Positions 33,275 to 40,876 of a stretch of 64,000 nt of DNA are shown piece by piece. The position numbers and the translations under genes are program-made. Source of the stretch: AP-15 sp963762575 (lineage in GTDB: Bacteria; Pseudomonadota; Alphaproteobacteria; ATCC43930; CGMCC-115725); assembly GCA_963762575.1 (NCBI GenBank), contig CAVXLL010000001.1:1178001-1242000 (forward strand). The letters run 5' to 3'. Numbering within the stretch: position 1 is the stretch's first letter; the number at the start of each line of letters is the position of its first letter. The notes under the pieces are model-generated. The model saw only the letters and a program-made list of their open reading frames with translations. It did not search any database and had not been told where the DNA came from.

Positions 33275-33820
33275 ATGGGGGTGGAGTTGAAGGTGAAAAT
33301 AGTATCTGGGTTGTTCGGGGCGGCGGTGCTGGCGGGGCTGGCCTTCGCTGCATATGCACAAGGGCTGCCGCCGGGCTCCTATCAGCAGAGCTGTAGGGAC
33401 TTCAGGATGCAGGGCGGCACCCTGACTGCGGTCTGCCGTAGAGCCAATGGACGCGGCGATCAGCAGACGGCCCTCAATGTGACGCATTGCATCGGGGATA
33501 TCGGCAACAACAACGGCCAGTTGGTCTGCAATGGCGGTCGGCCTGCTGCCCCTGTGCCGCCGCCACAGCGAGAAGCCCAGGCGCCTGGCTATCCGGGACC
33601 CGGATATGCGCCCCCGCCCGGGTACCCCACGCCGGGTTATGCGCCGCCGCCCCGGTACGGCGAAGAGCATGGCTATCGCGAGCGGTGCGAGGGATTACGG
33701 CATGAGGAGCACGAGCTCCGCGACAGGCTTGCCCACACCCCCTACGGTGAGGAGCGCGAGCACCTGCAATACCGCCTCGGCCAGGTCCGAGCCGAACGCG
33801 GGCGGTGCGGGCACCCCTGA
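33275..33820 (+). CDS. Secreted cyanovirin-N homology (CVNH) domain protein
   Basis: A 181-residue exported protein. The signal peptide ends near AAYAQG (about residue 29). Residues about 30-90 match the CVNH fold: LPPGSYQQSCRDFRMQGGTL, TAVCRRANG and IGDIGNNNGQLVCNGG, with four cysteines. A Pro/Gly-rich repeat linker (PGPGYAPPPGYPTPGYAPPP) follows, and a charged C-terminal domain with two more cysteines (RERCEGLRHEEHELRDRL). CVNH domains bind mannose-rich glycans, and binding of a surface or host glycan is inferred. It is not in an obvious operon. Confidence 0.8.
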   Translation: MGVELKVKIVSGLFGAAVLAGLAFAAYAQGLPPGSYQQSCRDFRMQGGTLTAVCRRANGRGDQQTALNVTHCIGDIGNNNGQLVCNGGRPAAPVPPPQREAQAPGYPGPGYAPPPGYPTPGYAPPPRYGEEHGYRERCEGLRHEEHELRDRLAHTPYGEEREHLQYRLGQVRAERGRCGHP

Positions 33821-33828
33821 GCCGCCAG

Positions 33829-34617
33829 TCAGTTTCGGTAGCTCGGATCGAGCTTGTCGGCGAGCCGCAGCAGCGCCGGCCACTCGCGCTGACCGGCGAG
33901 CGGCAGCTGGCCCTCGTTACCGCGCGGCCGCGCGGCCGACTGCTCGCAGGCTTCTTTTGACGGAAACAGGATCTTGGCGCCCGCCGCGGCAGCCGCCTGC
34001 ATTTTGAGCTGCGCCCGCGCCGCTTGCTCGAAGTAATAGGTCAGCGAAAACGCCTCGGCGACGTTGCGGCCGACCGTCAACAGGCCGTGATTGCGCAACA
34101 CCAATACCTGTTGCTGGCCGATGTCGCGCTGCAGCCGCTCCCGCTCGTCGAGATCGAGCGAGACGCCTTCGTAAGCGTGGTAGGCAAGCCCGCCATAAAA
34201 GCGCAGCGCCCATTGCGACAAGGGCAAGAGCCCCTCTTCCTGCGCACTGACCGCAATGCTGGCTTCCGTATGCGTGTGCAACACGCAGCGGGCGTCCAGC
34301 CGCACCATGTGGATGGCGCTGTGAATTATGAAACCGGCACGGTTTGGCTCGTACTCCGACGGCTCGATCTGATTGCCGTCGATGTCGATCTTCAACAGGC
34401 TCGAAGCCGTGACCTCGTTGAACAGGAGACCCATCGGATTGATCAGAAACTGGTCTTCCGCTCCCGGCACGCGCGCCGAGATGTGGCCCAGGATCAGATC
34501 ATCCATGCCGAAATGGGCGATCAGCCGGTAGCACGCGGCGAGGTCCACCCGCACCGCCCACTCTGCCGGATCGATATTGCGCGATCTCGCAGAAAGCCGC
34601 GTCTCAAGCGTGTCCAT
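33829..34617 (-). CDS. Class II aldolase/adducin family protein
   Basis: A 262-residue protein. The zinc histidines are in VLHTHTEASIAVS and the later VLRNHGLLTVG, and LGHISARVPG lies in the first helix-strand unit. Such proteins act as aldolases, epimerases or decarboxylases on small hydroxy acids. The start at MDTLETRL is preferred because GGAGGAG lies 8 bp before it. It lies downstream of the DUF35 and thiolase genes on the same strand. Confidence 0.88.
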   Translation of the reverse strand: MDTLETRLSARSRNIDPAEWAVRVDLAACYRLIAHFGMDDLILGHISARVPGAEDQFLINPMGLLFNEVTASSLLKIDIDGNQIEPSEYEPNRAGFIIHSAIHMVRLDARCVLHTHTEASIAVSAQEEGLLPLSQWALRFYGGLAYHAYEGVSLDLDERERLQRDIGQQQVLVLRNHGLLTVGRNVAEAFSLTYYFEQAARAQLKMQAAAAAGAKILFPSKEACEQSAARPRGNEGQLPLAGQREWPALLRLADKLDPSYRN

Positions 34618-34641
34618 TTGCTCTCCTCCAGCCAAACAAAA

Positions 34642-35034
34642 TCAGGTCGGGGTGAACATCGGCACCGGCGGACCACCGTCGCTCGGCTTGAAGACGAGCC
34701 GGACCGTCTGCCCGATGCGGATCTCGTCGAGGTCGCAATCGACGATGTTGGTCATCATCGTCGGGCCCTCGCTCAAGGTCACATAAGCGATCGCATAAGG
34801 GATCGGCGCCCGCCGCATCACGCTGTAGGTGTAGACCGCGCCGGTGCCCGAGGCCTGCTGCAATTCGGTCTCGTCGCTGAAGCAAAACGGGCAGATCGCG
34901 CGCGGGTAGTAATGCACCTCCCCACAGGCCGTGCATTTGCCGATCATCAGCTTGCCTTCCTCTGCCGCCTTCCAAAACGCCTGTGTTTCTGGATTGGGCT
35001 GCGGGACCTGGATCTTGCGCTCCTGAGCCGGCAT
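34642..35034 (-). CDS. DUF35 zinc-ribbon/OB-fold protein
   Basis: A 130-residue protein with a rubredoxin-like zinc ribbon (KCTACGEVHYYPRAICPFC) and an OB-fold C-terminus (GAVYTYSVMRRAP, GPTMMTNIVD). DUF35 proteins pair with thiolase-like enzymes and are thought to assist acyl-CoA handling. Here the thiolase-like gene starts the same operon, 4 bp upstream, which supports a complex. Confidence 0.92.
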   Translation of the reverse strand: MPAQERKIQVPQPNPETQAFWKAAEEGKLMIGKCTACGEVHYYPRAICPFCFSDETELQQASGTGAVYTYSVMRRAPIPYAIAYVTLSEGPTMMTNIVDCDLDEIRIGQTVRLVFKPSDGGPPVPMFTPT

Positions 35035-35038
35035 CTGC

Positions 35039-36205
35039 TCACTCCCTCTCCATGATCACGGTCGCCGCGCCGTGCCTGGTGCCGAGCGAGCCCCCGGTGC
35101 CGTGCGCCAATGTCAGATCGCAATTCTTGACCTGCACGGCGGGATGCGCTTCGCCGCGCAATTGGCGCACCGCCTCGACTACTTTGGTCAGACCGCCGCG
35201 GTTTGCCGGGTGGTTGTTGCAGAGGCCGCCGCCATCGGTATTGAAGGGCAATTTGCCGGTGCCCGAGATCAGGTTGCCGTCGGAGACGAACCTGCCGCCC
35301 TGACCCTTCTCGCAGAAGCCGAGATCCTCGATCTGCATCAATACCGTGATTGTGAAGCTGTCATAGATCGAAGCGTACTTGATGTCCCCGGGCTTGACTC
35401 CGGCCTCCGCAAAGGCCGGCGGCCCCGACCACACCGCGCCCGAATAGGTCAAGTCGATCTGACCGCCCATCTGGTGCTTCGGCGCTTCGCCGGCGCCGAG
35501 TATTTTGACCTTCGGCCGCTTCAGGCTTTTCGCGACCTCGGGACTGGCGACGATAATTGCGCCGCCGCCGTCGCTGATGACGCAGCAGTCGAGCCGGTGC
35601 AGCGGGTCGGCGATTATCGGCGAGTTGACGACATCCTCGACCGTGACGACGTCGCGCAGCATCGCATGCGGATTGTGCTGCGCGTGGTGCGAGGCGGCGA
35701 CCTTGATCCAAGCGAGCTGCTCGCTCGTCGTGCCATACTGGTGCATGTGGCGCATCGCGCACATCGCGTACATGTTCGCCGTGGCCGGGCCATAGGGGTT
35801 CTCGAACGGGGCGTCGGGCGTGTTCTGGGCGGTGCGCGCGGCTGTTCCGGTCGCCTGGCCCTCGCTGCGCGGCTTTCCGGCGAGCGTGATCAGCGCGATA
35901 TTGCATTTGCCGAGCGCGATCGCCTCGGCGGCATGCCCGACATGGATGAGGTAGGACGACCCGCCGGTATCGGTCGAATCCATGTGCCTCAATTTGAGGC
36001 CCATGTAATCGGCCATCGACAGGGGCCCGAGCCCCGGCGCGTCGCCAGCGCAGAAATAGCCGTCTATGTCGCTCTTGCTGAGGCCGGCGTCCTCGATCGC
36101 GCCCTTGGCCGACTCGGCATGCAACTGGGCGAGCGACTTATCCTCGGCCTTGCGCGTCGGATGCTCATAGATCCCGACGATATAAGCCTTGTTCTTAATG
36201 CTCAT
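35039..36205 (-). CDS. Thiolase-like (SCP-x/acetyl-CoA acetyltransferase) protein
   Basis: A 388-residue thiolase-fold protein: AYIVGIYEHPTRKAEDKSLA at the start, AIEDAGLSKSDIDGYFCAGD, and GGGLCNNHPANRGG and LAHGTGGSLGTRH at the C-terminus. It lacks the canonical biosynthetic thiolase CxS nucleophile context, as do SCP-x-like partners of DUF35. With the DUF35 gene it probably forms a two-component thiolase or retro-aldolase unit used in beta-oxidation or steroid-like side-chain cleavage. The start at MSIKNKAY was preferred over 36229. Confidence 0.88.
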   Translation of the reverse strand: MSIKNKAYIVGIYEHPTRKAEDKSLAQLHAESAKGAIEDAGLSKSDIDGYFCAGDAPGLGPLSMADYMGLKLRHMDSTDTGGSSYLIHVGHAAEAIALGKCNIALITLAGKPRSEGQATGTAARTAQNTPDAPFENPYGPATANMYAMCAMRHMHQYGTTSEQLAWIKVAASHHAQHNPHAMLRDVVTVEDVVNSPIIADPLHRLDCCVISDGGGAIIVASPEVAKSLKRPKVKILGAGEAPKHQMGGQIDLTYSGAVWSGPPAFAEAGVKPGDIKYASIYDSFTITVLMQIEDLGFCEKGQGGRFVSDGNLISGTGKLPFNTDGGGLCNNHPANRGGLTKVVEAVRQLRGEAHPAVQVKNCDLTLAHGTGGSLGTRHGAATVIMERE

Positions 36206-36380
36206 CGCGGGCTCGTCCTCCCCTCGCAATCGAAAGCAACGGTGCTGGGATGGGATACCGTTCCGCGCCCGCGGTCAACCCGGATTGGGATATGGCTGCT
36301 TGACTCACATGAAATCCGAGCCCATTTGGTCAAGTTGACCAATCAGTACCGGCAGAGCGCCAAGCTCGAGCAGGAGAGCA

Positions 36381-36620
36381 ATGACGGAGATCGTGAGTTT
36401 GTATAACGCAAAAACCCATCTGTCGCACCTTGTCGAGCGCGCCGCAAATGGAGAGGAGATTGTCATCGCCAAGGCCGGCAAGCCAAAAGCGAAGCTGGTC
36501 CCGTTTCGCGAGGCGGCGCGGCGCGAGCCTGCCAATCTGCTTGGGATCACATTTATTGCGGAAGATTTTGATGACGCATTGCCGCCGGAAATTCAGTTGG
36601 CTTTTGAGTCAAATAAATGA
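36381..36620 (+). CDS. vapB: Type II antitoxin, Phd/YefM family
   Basis: A 79-residue antitoxin. It starts with SLYNAKTHLSHLVERAANGE and contains EEIVIAKAGKPKAKLVP, the Phd/YefM DNA-binding fold; the acidic tail (AEDFDDALPPEIQLAFE) should bind the toxin. The ATG overlaps nothing upstream. The stop overlaps the toxin ATG by 4 bp. It should repress its own promoter. Confidence 0.92.
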   Translation: MTEIVSLYNAKTHLSHLVERAANGEEIVIAKAGKPKAKLVPFREAARREPANLLGITFIAEDFDDALPPEIQLAFESNK

Positions 36621-37003
36621 GAGTTCTGCTCGACACCCATATCTTTCTTTGGTGGAACAGTGATCCGGGGATGATCTCTTGCCCGTTGCGGGAAGCGATC
36701 GCCGAACCCGGCAATCAAATCTATGTCAGCGCTGCCTCCGTCTGGGAAATCGCTATAAAGCGGGCGATCGGGAAGTTGGCCTTCGCGCAGAGGATCGTTC
36801 AGTCGATCCTTGCCCACCGATTTGAACTGCTGGCGATCAGCGGTGACCACGCAGAGTATGCGGCAGAGCTGCCGCCGCATCACGGAGACCCCTTCGACCG
36901 GATGATAATCGCACAAGCCCATCTCGAACGCATGCTGCTCGGTACTCAAGACACTAAGATCAGACCATACGGCGTCGGAACACTCGGCCTTGCGCCGGGC
37001 TGA
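36617..37003 (+). CDS. vapC: PIN-domain toxin, VapC family
   Basis: A 128-residue PIN-domain ribonuclease. The acidic residues are in LLDTHIFLWW, SAASVWEIAIK and HHGDPFDRMIIAQA, with the final TQDTKIRPYGV strand. Such toxins cleave RNA, often tRNA, when the antitoxin is lost. It overlaps the antitoxin gene by 4 bp, which is the standard operon layout. The module sits at the edge of a stretch of broken genes. Confidence 0.92.
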   Translation: MRVLLDTHIFLWWNSDPGMISCPLREAIAEPGNQIYVSAASVWEIAIKRAIGKLAFAQRIVQSILAHRFELLAISGDHAEYAAELPPHHGDPFDRMIIAQAHLERMLLGTQDTKIRPYGVGTLGLAPG

Positions 37004-37021
37004 CCCTTTCAAGGCGGAAGC

Positions 37022-37261
37022 AGTCGACATTTCAATCTTCCTGCGGAGGTCGCGCCGGTCGGCGGGTTTGTCGGCAAGGCCATTTCCGCCCCCGTACTGC
37101 ACCTTGGGGGTTTTCTCAGCGTTTTCGGTTACTTGCTCTATCTGCAGCCGTCGATGGCGCTCGTAGCGATAGGGCTGTTCGCGCCGCAATTTGTCTTCGT
37201 GCCGGTGCTACAGGCGGCGAAGCCGAAGCCGAAAGGCAAGCAGCCGCCGCGATCCGATTAG
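37022..37261 (+). pseudogene. Fragment of an ABC exporter membrane domain
   Basis: One frame reads EVAPVGGFVGKAISAPVLHL, then FLSVFGYLLYLQPSMALVAI and LFAPQFVFVPVLQ before a stop at 37259. These are two helices of a fused permease/ATPase exporter. There is no start codon, no remaining helices and no ATPase. It follows vapC by 19 bp. A relic of an insertion or deletion event is likely. Confidence 0.5.
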
Positions 37262-37316
37262 GTCGGCAGATACCGTTGTTCTGCCCGATCCTTGCAAGCG
37301 CCTAATACAGCATTCC

Positions 37317-37538
37317 TTACGAAGGCGATCCAATATATCGGAATATCGGGAAGAGTCGACCCCGCGCGTCCGGGTCCATCTCAATGACCTCATCGGCTGC
37401 TCCAAGGTAGCCCGGATCCGCCAAGATCACCCGCTCAATGAAATAACGGATCTCGCCGTCAAACTCAGCTCTGAGCGTCGGCACGCCATAATGATCGCGC
37501 TTGACGTGCGGAATTGCTTTCTCAATCGAAGCAAACAT
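37317..37538 (-). CDS. Hypothetical protein, 73 residues
   Basis: A small frame beginning MFASIEKAIPHVKRDHYGVP, with DGEIRYFIERVILADPGYLG and a final GRLFPIFRYIGSPS. It has the composition of a real protein, but no family is recognised and no ribosome-binding site is strong. It is divergent from the degenerate gene that starts at 37639, and the two could share a control region (37539-37638). Base composition is lower in GC than the neighbours. Confidence 0.35.
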   Translation of the reverse strand: MFASIEKAIPHVKRDHYGVPTLRAEFDGEIRYFIERVILADPGYLGAADEVIEMDPDARGRLFPIFRYIGSPS

Positions 37539-37638
37539 ACTTAGCAAGCATGAGTATAAAAGGAGCCGAGACCTTCTCTTTCAGTTCATATCCGACCGGT
37601 TTTACCCAGAGACTCAGGGTGATACGCGGACAATTCAA

Positions 37639-38340
37639 ATGGCAAATCACCACTACTCTGATCGCTGGATTGACGTTCGTTCTCGTGATTGGGACTGGTA
37701 TGAAGTCGTTCGGCGATGGGATCCTGAGGTCGTAGAGTCGCTTTTCGGGCTAACCCCGGAAAAGCTCGAGCACGCTTACAAGGGATTAGCTGGGGAACAG
37801 GCTTCCTGCGATCCATTGCAGCGCTGGTACCAGCTCATCCAATTCGTCTCGGTTCGGGAGAGGGAACAGTTGAAAGGCGCCGCGTCGAGGGCCGAGACGC
37901 TGCGTGTATAAGGATCTATATGGAAAGGAACTTCCTCATCCCAACGAAATCTCCGGCACGATCATAACGCACATTCCCAGAAATCGAAGTACGCACCGAC
38001 GTCCGCCGGTATCTGGAATTCGTCGTTAGTGGACAATGCGACTGGTTCCAGCGAGGATGGTTTCCGCGCGATTATTCGGCTGGTCGACTACCTCCACAGC
38101 CAGCAAACCGTGGCGTTCGTCATACTCGATAACGAAGGGCATGCGAGGAAGCTCAAACGCTCAATTAGGGCGCAAAAATCTATCCATCATGCGGGCCGTT
38201 ACGTAACCCGGCCCGAGTTCATACGGATATGGGCTCGCTCTTTCGAGTTTGATAATTTCTCCTGCCACGAAATCGCGGGCGCACTCACCAACCCGGCGCC
38301 AGAGGGAATTGGTTTTACCACCAGTGAGGCTCACACTTCG
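37639..38340 (+). pseudogene. Degenerate gene of unknown family, three frame changes
   Basis: Pieces of one coherent protein follow each other in different frames. They are MANHHYSDRWIDVRSRDWDW to LKGAASRAETL, then VYKDLYGKELPHPNEISGTI and THIP (after about 37905), then EIEVRTDVRRYLEFVV (one extra C near 37977), then DNATGSSEDGFRAIIRLVDY, VAFVILDNEGHARKL and ALTN (after about 38027). The last piece has a D-N-E motif after a hydrophobic strand and recalls TOPRIM/OLD-type nuclease ends, but this is only a resemblance. An internal deletion near 38027 is possible. No defined function. Confidence 0.45.
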
Positions 38341-38418
38341 CCTGCACTGCGGCGAAGCAACGGTCGAAGAATGGTTTACCGTTCGGCGGTCGCGGTCAAT
38401 CCCGCATTCCGGGTGCCG

Positions 38419-39141
38419 CTAAAATGCCGGCGGGATCATCGGCGCCGGCACGATGTGCTCCTCGACGCCGCGAACGCCGGGGATGTTCTCGGCTGCGACG
38501 CGCAAGGCCTGCTGCTCTTCTTCGGGGCGGTCGTCAGCCACCCAGATATGCACGACGCCATCCCTGACGATGATGTCGGCCGCCCAAGCGTGAACCCACT
38601 CCTGCCCTTGCAACTCGGCCAAGAGCTTTTGGCGGATTGTGCGGTCGTCGGTGGCGGTATCGGCGCTCAGTCGACTTCCGGCCGCCGCCAGTGCTCGCAC
38701 GAGGTTGGCCCGGCTGACGATGCCGACCAGCTTGCCATCGCTGAGAACGGGCACTCGCTTGATCCGTTTGGTCTCGAGCAGAGTTGCTATATCGGCGAGT
38801 TCGGTGGTCTCGCTGACAGAGGTGACCTCGCTCGTCATGACATCTCCGGCGGTACGCCCGTGCGATTTGACGTAAGCGCGGGCTAGCTCTTCGTCCGACC
38901 CGACCGTGTCGAGCCACCACGAGCGCCGGCGCCCGGTTCTGCGGTCGGGCGGGCGATCGGTTCCCATCTCGACGCGATGCAGCAGGTCGCCCTCGCTGAC
39001 GATCCCGACAAGTCGATTCTGAGCATCTACCACCGGAACCGCGCTGATGCTCCGCTCGGACAGGATTTTTGCCACCTCCTGTACCGAGCTGTCGGGACTG
39101 ACGGTGATCACATTGGTCGTCATTACATCCATTGCGCGCAT
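38419..39141 (-). CDS. Protein with two CBS domains and a BON domain
   Basis: A 240-residue protein. CBS 1 spans MDVMTTNVITVSPDSSVQEV to GIVSEGDLL, CBS 2 spans GDVMTSEVTSVSETTELADI to VGIVSRANL, and a C-terminal BON domain has IIVRDGVVHIWVADDRPEEE and NIPGVRGVEEHI. CBS pairs sense adenine nucleotides, and BON domains associate with membranes or phospholipid. It may sense energy state at the membrane. It stands divergent from the 58-residue membrane protein. Confidence 0.93.
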   Translation of the reverse strand: MRAMDVMTTNVITVSPDSSVQEVAKILSERSISAVPVVDAQNRLVGIVSEGDLLHRVEMGTDRPPDRRTGRRRSWWLDTVGSDEELARAYVKSHGRTAGDVMTSEVTSVSETTELADIATLLETKRIKRVPVLSDGKLVGIVSRANLVRALAAAGSRLSADTATDDRTIRQKLLAELQGQEWVHAWAADIIVRDGVVHIWVADDRPEEEQQALRVAAENIPGVRGVEEHIVPAPMIPPAF

Positions 39142-39246
39142 CGGAGGATCCTCCCTTTAGGTCTGCCTATCGCAAGTCTACTTTACCACGCACGCCCCGG
39201 CTTCACACCTTCCACTTAACCGAACCGAGAAGATCTCACCCTGAGC

Positions 39247-39423
39247 ATGGGCTTGACCGAAACCAGCGTCGCGCTGACGGGTTGTGTGCTCGTCCTCGCT
39301 GTCGCAATTTTCCTCGATCGCCGCCCCTACCGCCCGGGGAAACTCAACTACATCCCACTGATGATTATCGCCCTCGCGGCCATCTTGGTGCTCGGTCGAC
39401 ACCTGCTGGCCTTTTTCCTGTGA
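39247..39423 (+). CDS. Small two-helix membrane protein, 58 residues
   Basis: ATG at 39247, TGA at 39421. The sequence has a first helix (VALTGCVLVLAVAIFL), the basic turn DRRPYRPGKLNYIP and a second helix (LMIIALAAILVLGRHLLAFF). Such a helical hairpin with a basic loop resembles small conserved membrane proteins in alphaproteobacteria. It lies 105 bp from the divergent CBS/BON gene, so a shared promoter region is likely. Function unknown. Confidence 0.6.
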   Translation: MGLTETSVALTGCVLVLAVAIFLDRRPYRPGKLNYIPLMIIALAAILVLGRHLLAFFL

Positions 39424-39684
39424 CGCATTCGAACTCTCGGTCCCTCGCGAAAGGAGTTGGGTCCTCTTGGCGGAGCCGGAACGGTCACAGAGGTGACCTG
39501 ACGCAGCCTCGAAGCCCCAGTCCATCTCGCGTGGCACCGAGGGTTCGATCCCGTTCCCTCCACCGGCGTGTCTACCAGGAGCCAAGTGCCGGCGGTGACC
39601 AGAGGGTGCCGGCGACAATGAGCCAGACCATCTGTTATATCGTTGAGCCTGAGCTCTACCAGCCTCTTTCTCGGGGACCCCGGC

Positions 39685-40182
39685 ATGCCGTCTGCTCGTA
39701 TTATCTTCTCCCTTACGTTTCCGATCGTGGCGGCGACCGTGCCGGCGATGGCCCAGGACGTCATCACCGAAAAGGCGCTGTCGCTCGATCTGGCGCTGGC
39801 CATCGCCTCTGCGGCTGTCGAAAAATGCCGCTCCGACGGCAACCATGTCAGCGTGACGGTCGTCGATCGCGATGGCCTCATCAAGGCGGTCTTGCGCGAT
39901 GACGGAACGGGTCCGCACACGCTGACGACCAGCCGCCGCAAAGCCTTTACTTCGGTAACCTTCAAGCAGGCCTCGGGCGACTGGGCCAAACGGGTTCTGA
40001 CCGAGCCGGCAATAGCAGGTCTCAAGGATACCGAAGGAACCATTGCTTTGGGCGGCGGGCTGCCCATCAGGGCAGGAAACGAGGTGATCGGCGCAATCGG
40101 TGTCAGCGGCTCCCCCGGTGCGGAGAAGGACGAAGCATGCGCCAATGCCGGCATCCAAAAGTTCGCAGACAAGCTCAAGTAG
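39685..40182 (+). CDS. Secreted GlcG/HbpS-family haem-binding-type protein
   Basis: A 165-residue exported protein. The signal peptide ends at about AMAQD. The mature part matches GlcG/HbpS: LDLALAIASAAVEKCRSDGN, VSVTVVDRDGLIKAVLRDD, RKAFTSVTF, GLPIRAGNEVIGAIGVSGSP and DEACANAGIQ. Family members bind haem or small ligands in the periplasm. The start at MPSARIIF was chosen for the signal peptide; a frame from 39643 is longer. The upstream 260 bp (39424-39684) holds no gene. Confidence 0.85.
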   Translation: MPSARIIFSLTFPIVAATVPAMAQDVITEKALSLDLALAIASAAVEKCRSDGNHVSVTVVDRDGLIKAVLRDDGTGPHTLTTSRRKAFTSVTFKQASGDWAKRVLTEPAIAGLKDTEGTIALGGGLPIRAGNEVIGAIGVSGSPGAEKDEACANAGIQKFADKLK

Positions 40183-40194
40183 TCAGGTTGAGTT

Positions 40195-40411
40195 TTACGA
40201 CCACGAGCGGGTCGCCCCGCTGCCCGGCAACTCGCGAAGCCCCACCCGCGCTAAACGCGGCAGCACTTCGGCACAAAAGAATGGCAACTCGTCGAGATAA
40301 TTGACGAAGGAGACCGCGATGCCTTAAGAGCCCCAGCCCGGCCAGCCGCGTCATGTCTCGCGCCACCGTATCCGGGTCGGAGAACCGGGGAGGTCTCCCA
40401 CGGTGAGACAC
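40195..40411 (-). pseudogene. C-terminal remnant of a flavin-dependent LLM oxidoreductase
   Basis: On the minus strand, DPDTVARDMTRLAGLGL is followed, after a one-base frame change, by KGIAVSFVNYLDELPFFCAE and VLPRLARVGLRELPGS before a stop at 40195. This matches the last ~65 residues of class LLM flavin monooxygenases. Nothing of the FMN-binding N-terminal part is present. The break lies next to the palindromic repeat. Confidence 0.6.
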
Positions 40412-40431
40412 TGCACTTTCCCGGGGCGGCC

Positions 40432-40452
40432 CCCACGGGTCAAGCCCGTGGG
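40432..40452. repeat. Palindromic repeat
   Basis: CCCACGGG (40432-40439), loop TCAAG, CCCGTGGG (40445-40452). It is followed by GGCCCACGGATCTACCAATG, giving a third arm. The same type of repeat (GGGTCAAGCCC core) lies after atpF. It marks the boundary of the LLM remnant. Confidence 0.7.
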
Positions 40453-40556
40453 CTGAAGGCCCACGGATCTACCAATGCGGATGACAGAAGGAGTATCGGG
40501 CCTCCCCGTCCCATGCCGGGTTGCCCCACCGCACTAGCCCCCTGCTTTCGCAGGGG

Positions 40557-40725
40557 CAGGCTTTGTATCCGGTTCCTGTTTGTCGGCTCCCCGTTTTGCC
40601 GCCGGCGTCCTCCCCACCCCGCATCGCTGCGACGCAGTTGCCCTTGGCTAGCGGTTCCGCTCCTTGCGGCCCGAAGAGGACTTGCACCTCCCAGTTCAGT
40701 ATCATGCGTGGCATACATGGGTCCT
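40557..40725 (-). mobile_element. Probable 5' (domain I) fragment of a group II intron
   Basis: Read on the minus strand this stretch has the order of conserved blocks seen near the 5' end of bacterial group II introns. They are GGGAGGTGCAAGTCC, GGAACCGCTAGCCAAGGGCA, GCCGGCGGCAAAAC, GGGGAGCCGACAAACAGG and AACCGGATACAAAGCC. No reverse transcriptase gene (ltrA) and no domain V/VI follow; the fragment ends at a CCCCTGC/GCAGGGG hairpin (about 40543-40560). The exact 5' end is not clear and may extend to about 40800. Recognition is by remembered pattern only. Confidence 0.5.
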
Positions 40726-40876
40726 GGCCTTCGCCGAGAAGACGCAGGAGGAAACGCGGCCTTGAATCATCCCAATGCGTCGGAGCACTAGCGCCTCGAT
40801 CAGCTATCGACACTTGGGTTGTTGAGAATGTGGCGGTCGGCTTAAACTTCGGCCGATGTAGGGCATGCGAGGTGTG

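Noticed and set aside
39537..39564. tRNA 3'-end-like sequence (GAGGGTTCGATCCCG, TCCCTCCACC), possible attachment site
   Set aside because: The T stem has a mismatch, no acceptor 5' half or anticodon arm is present, and no integrase or second copy was seen.
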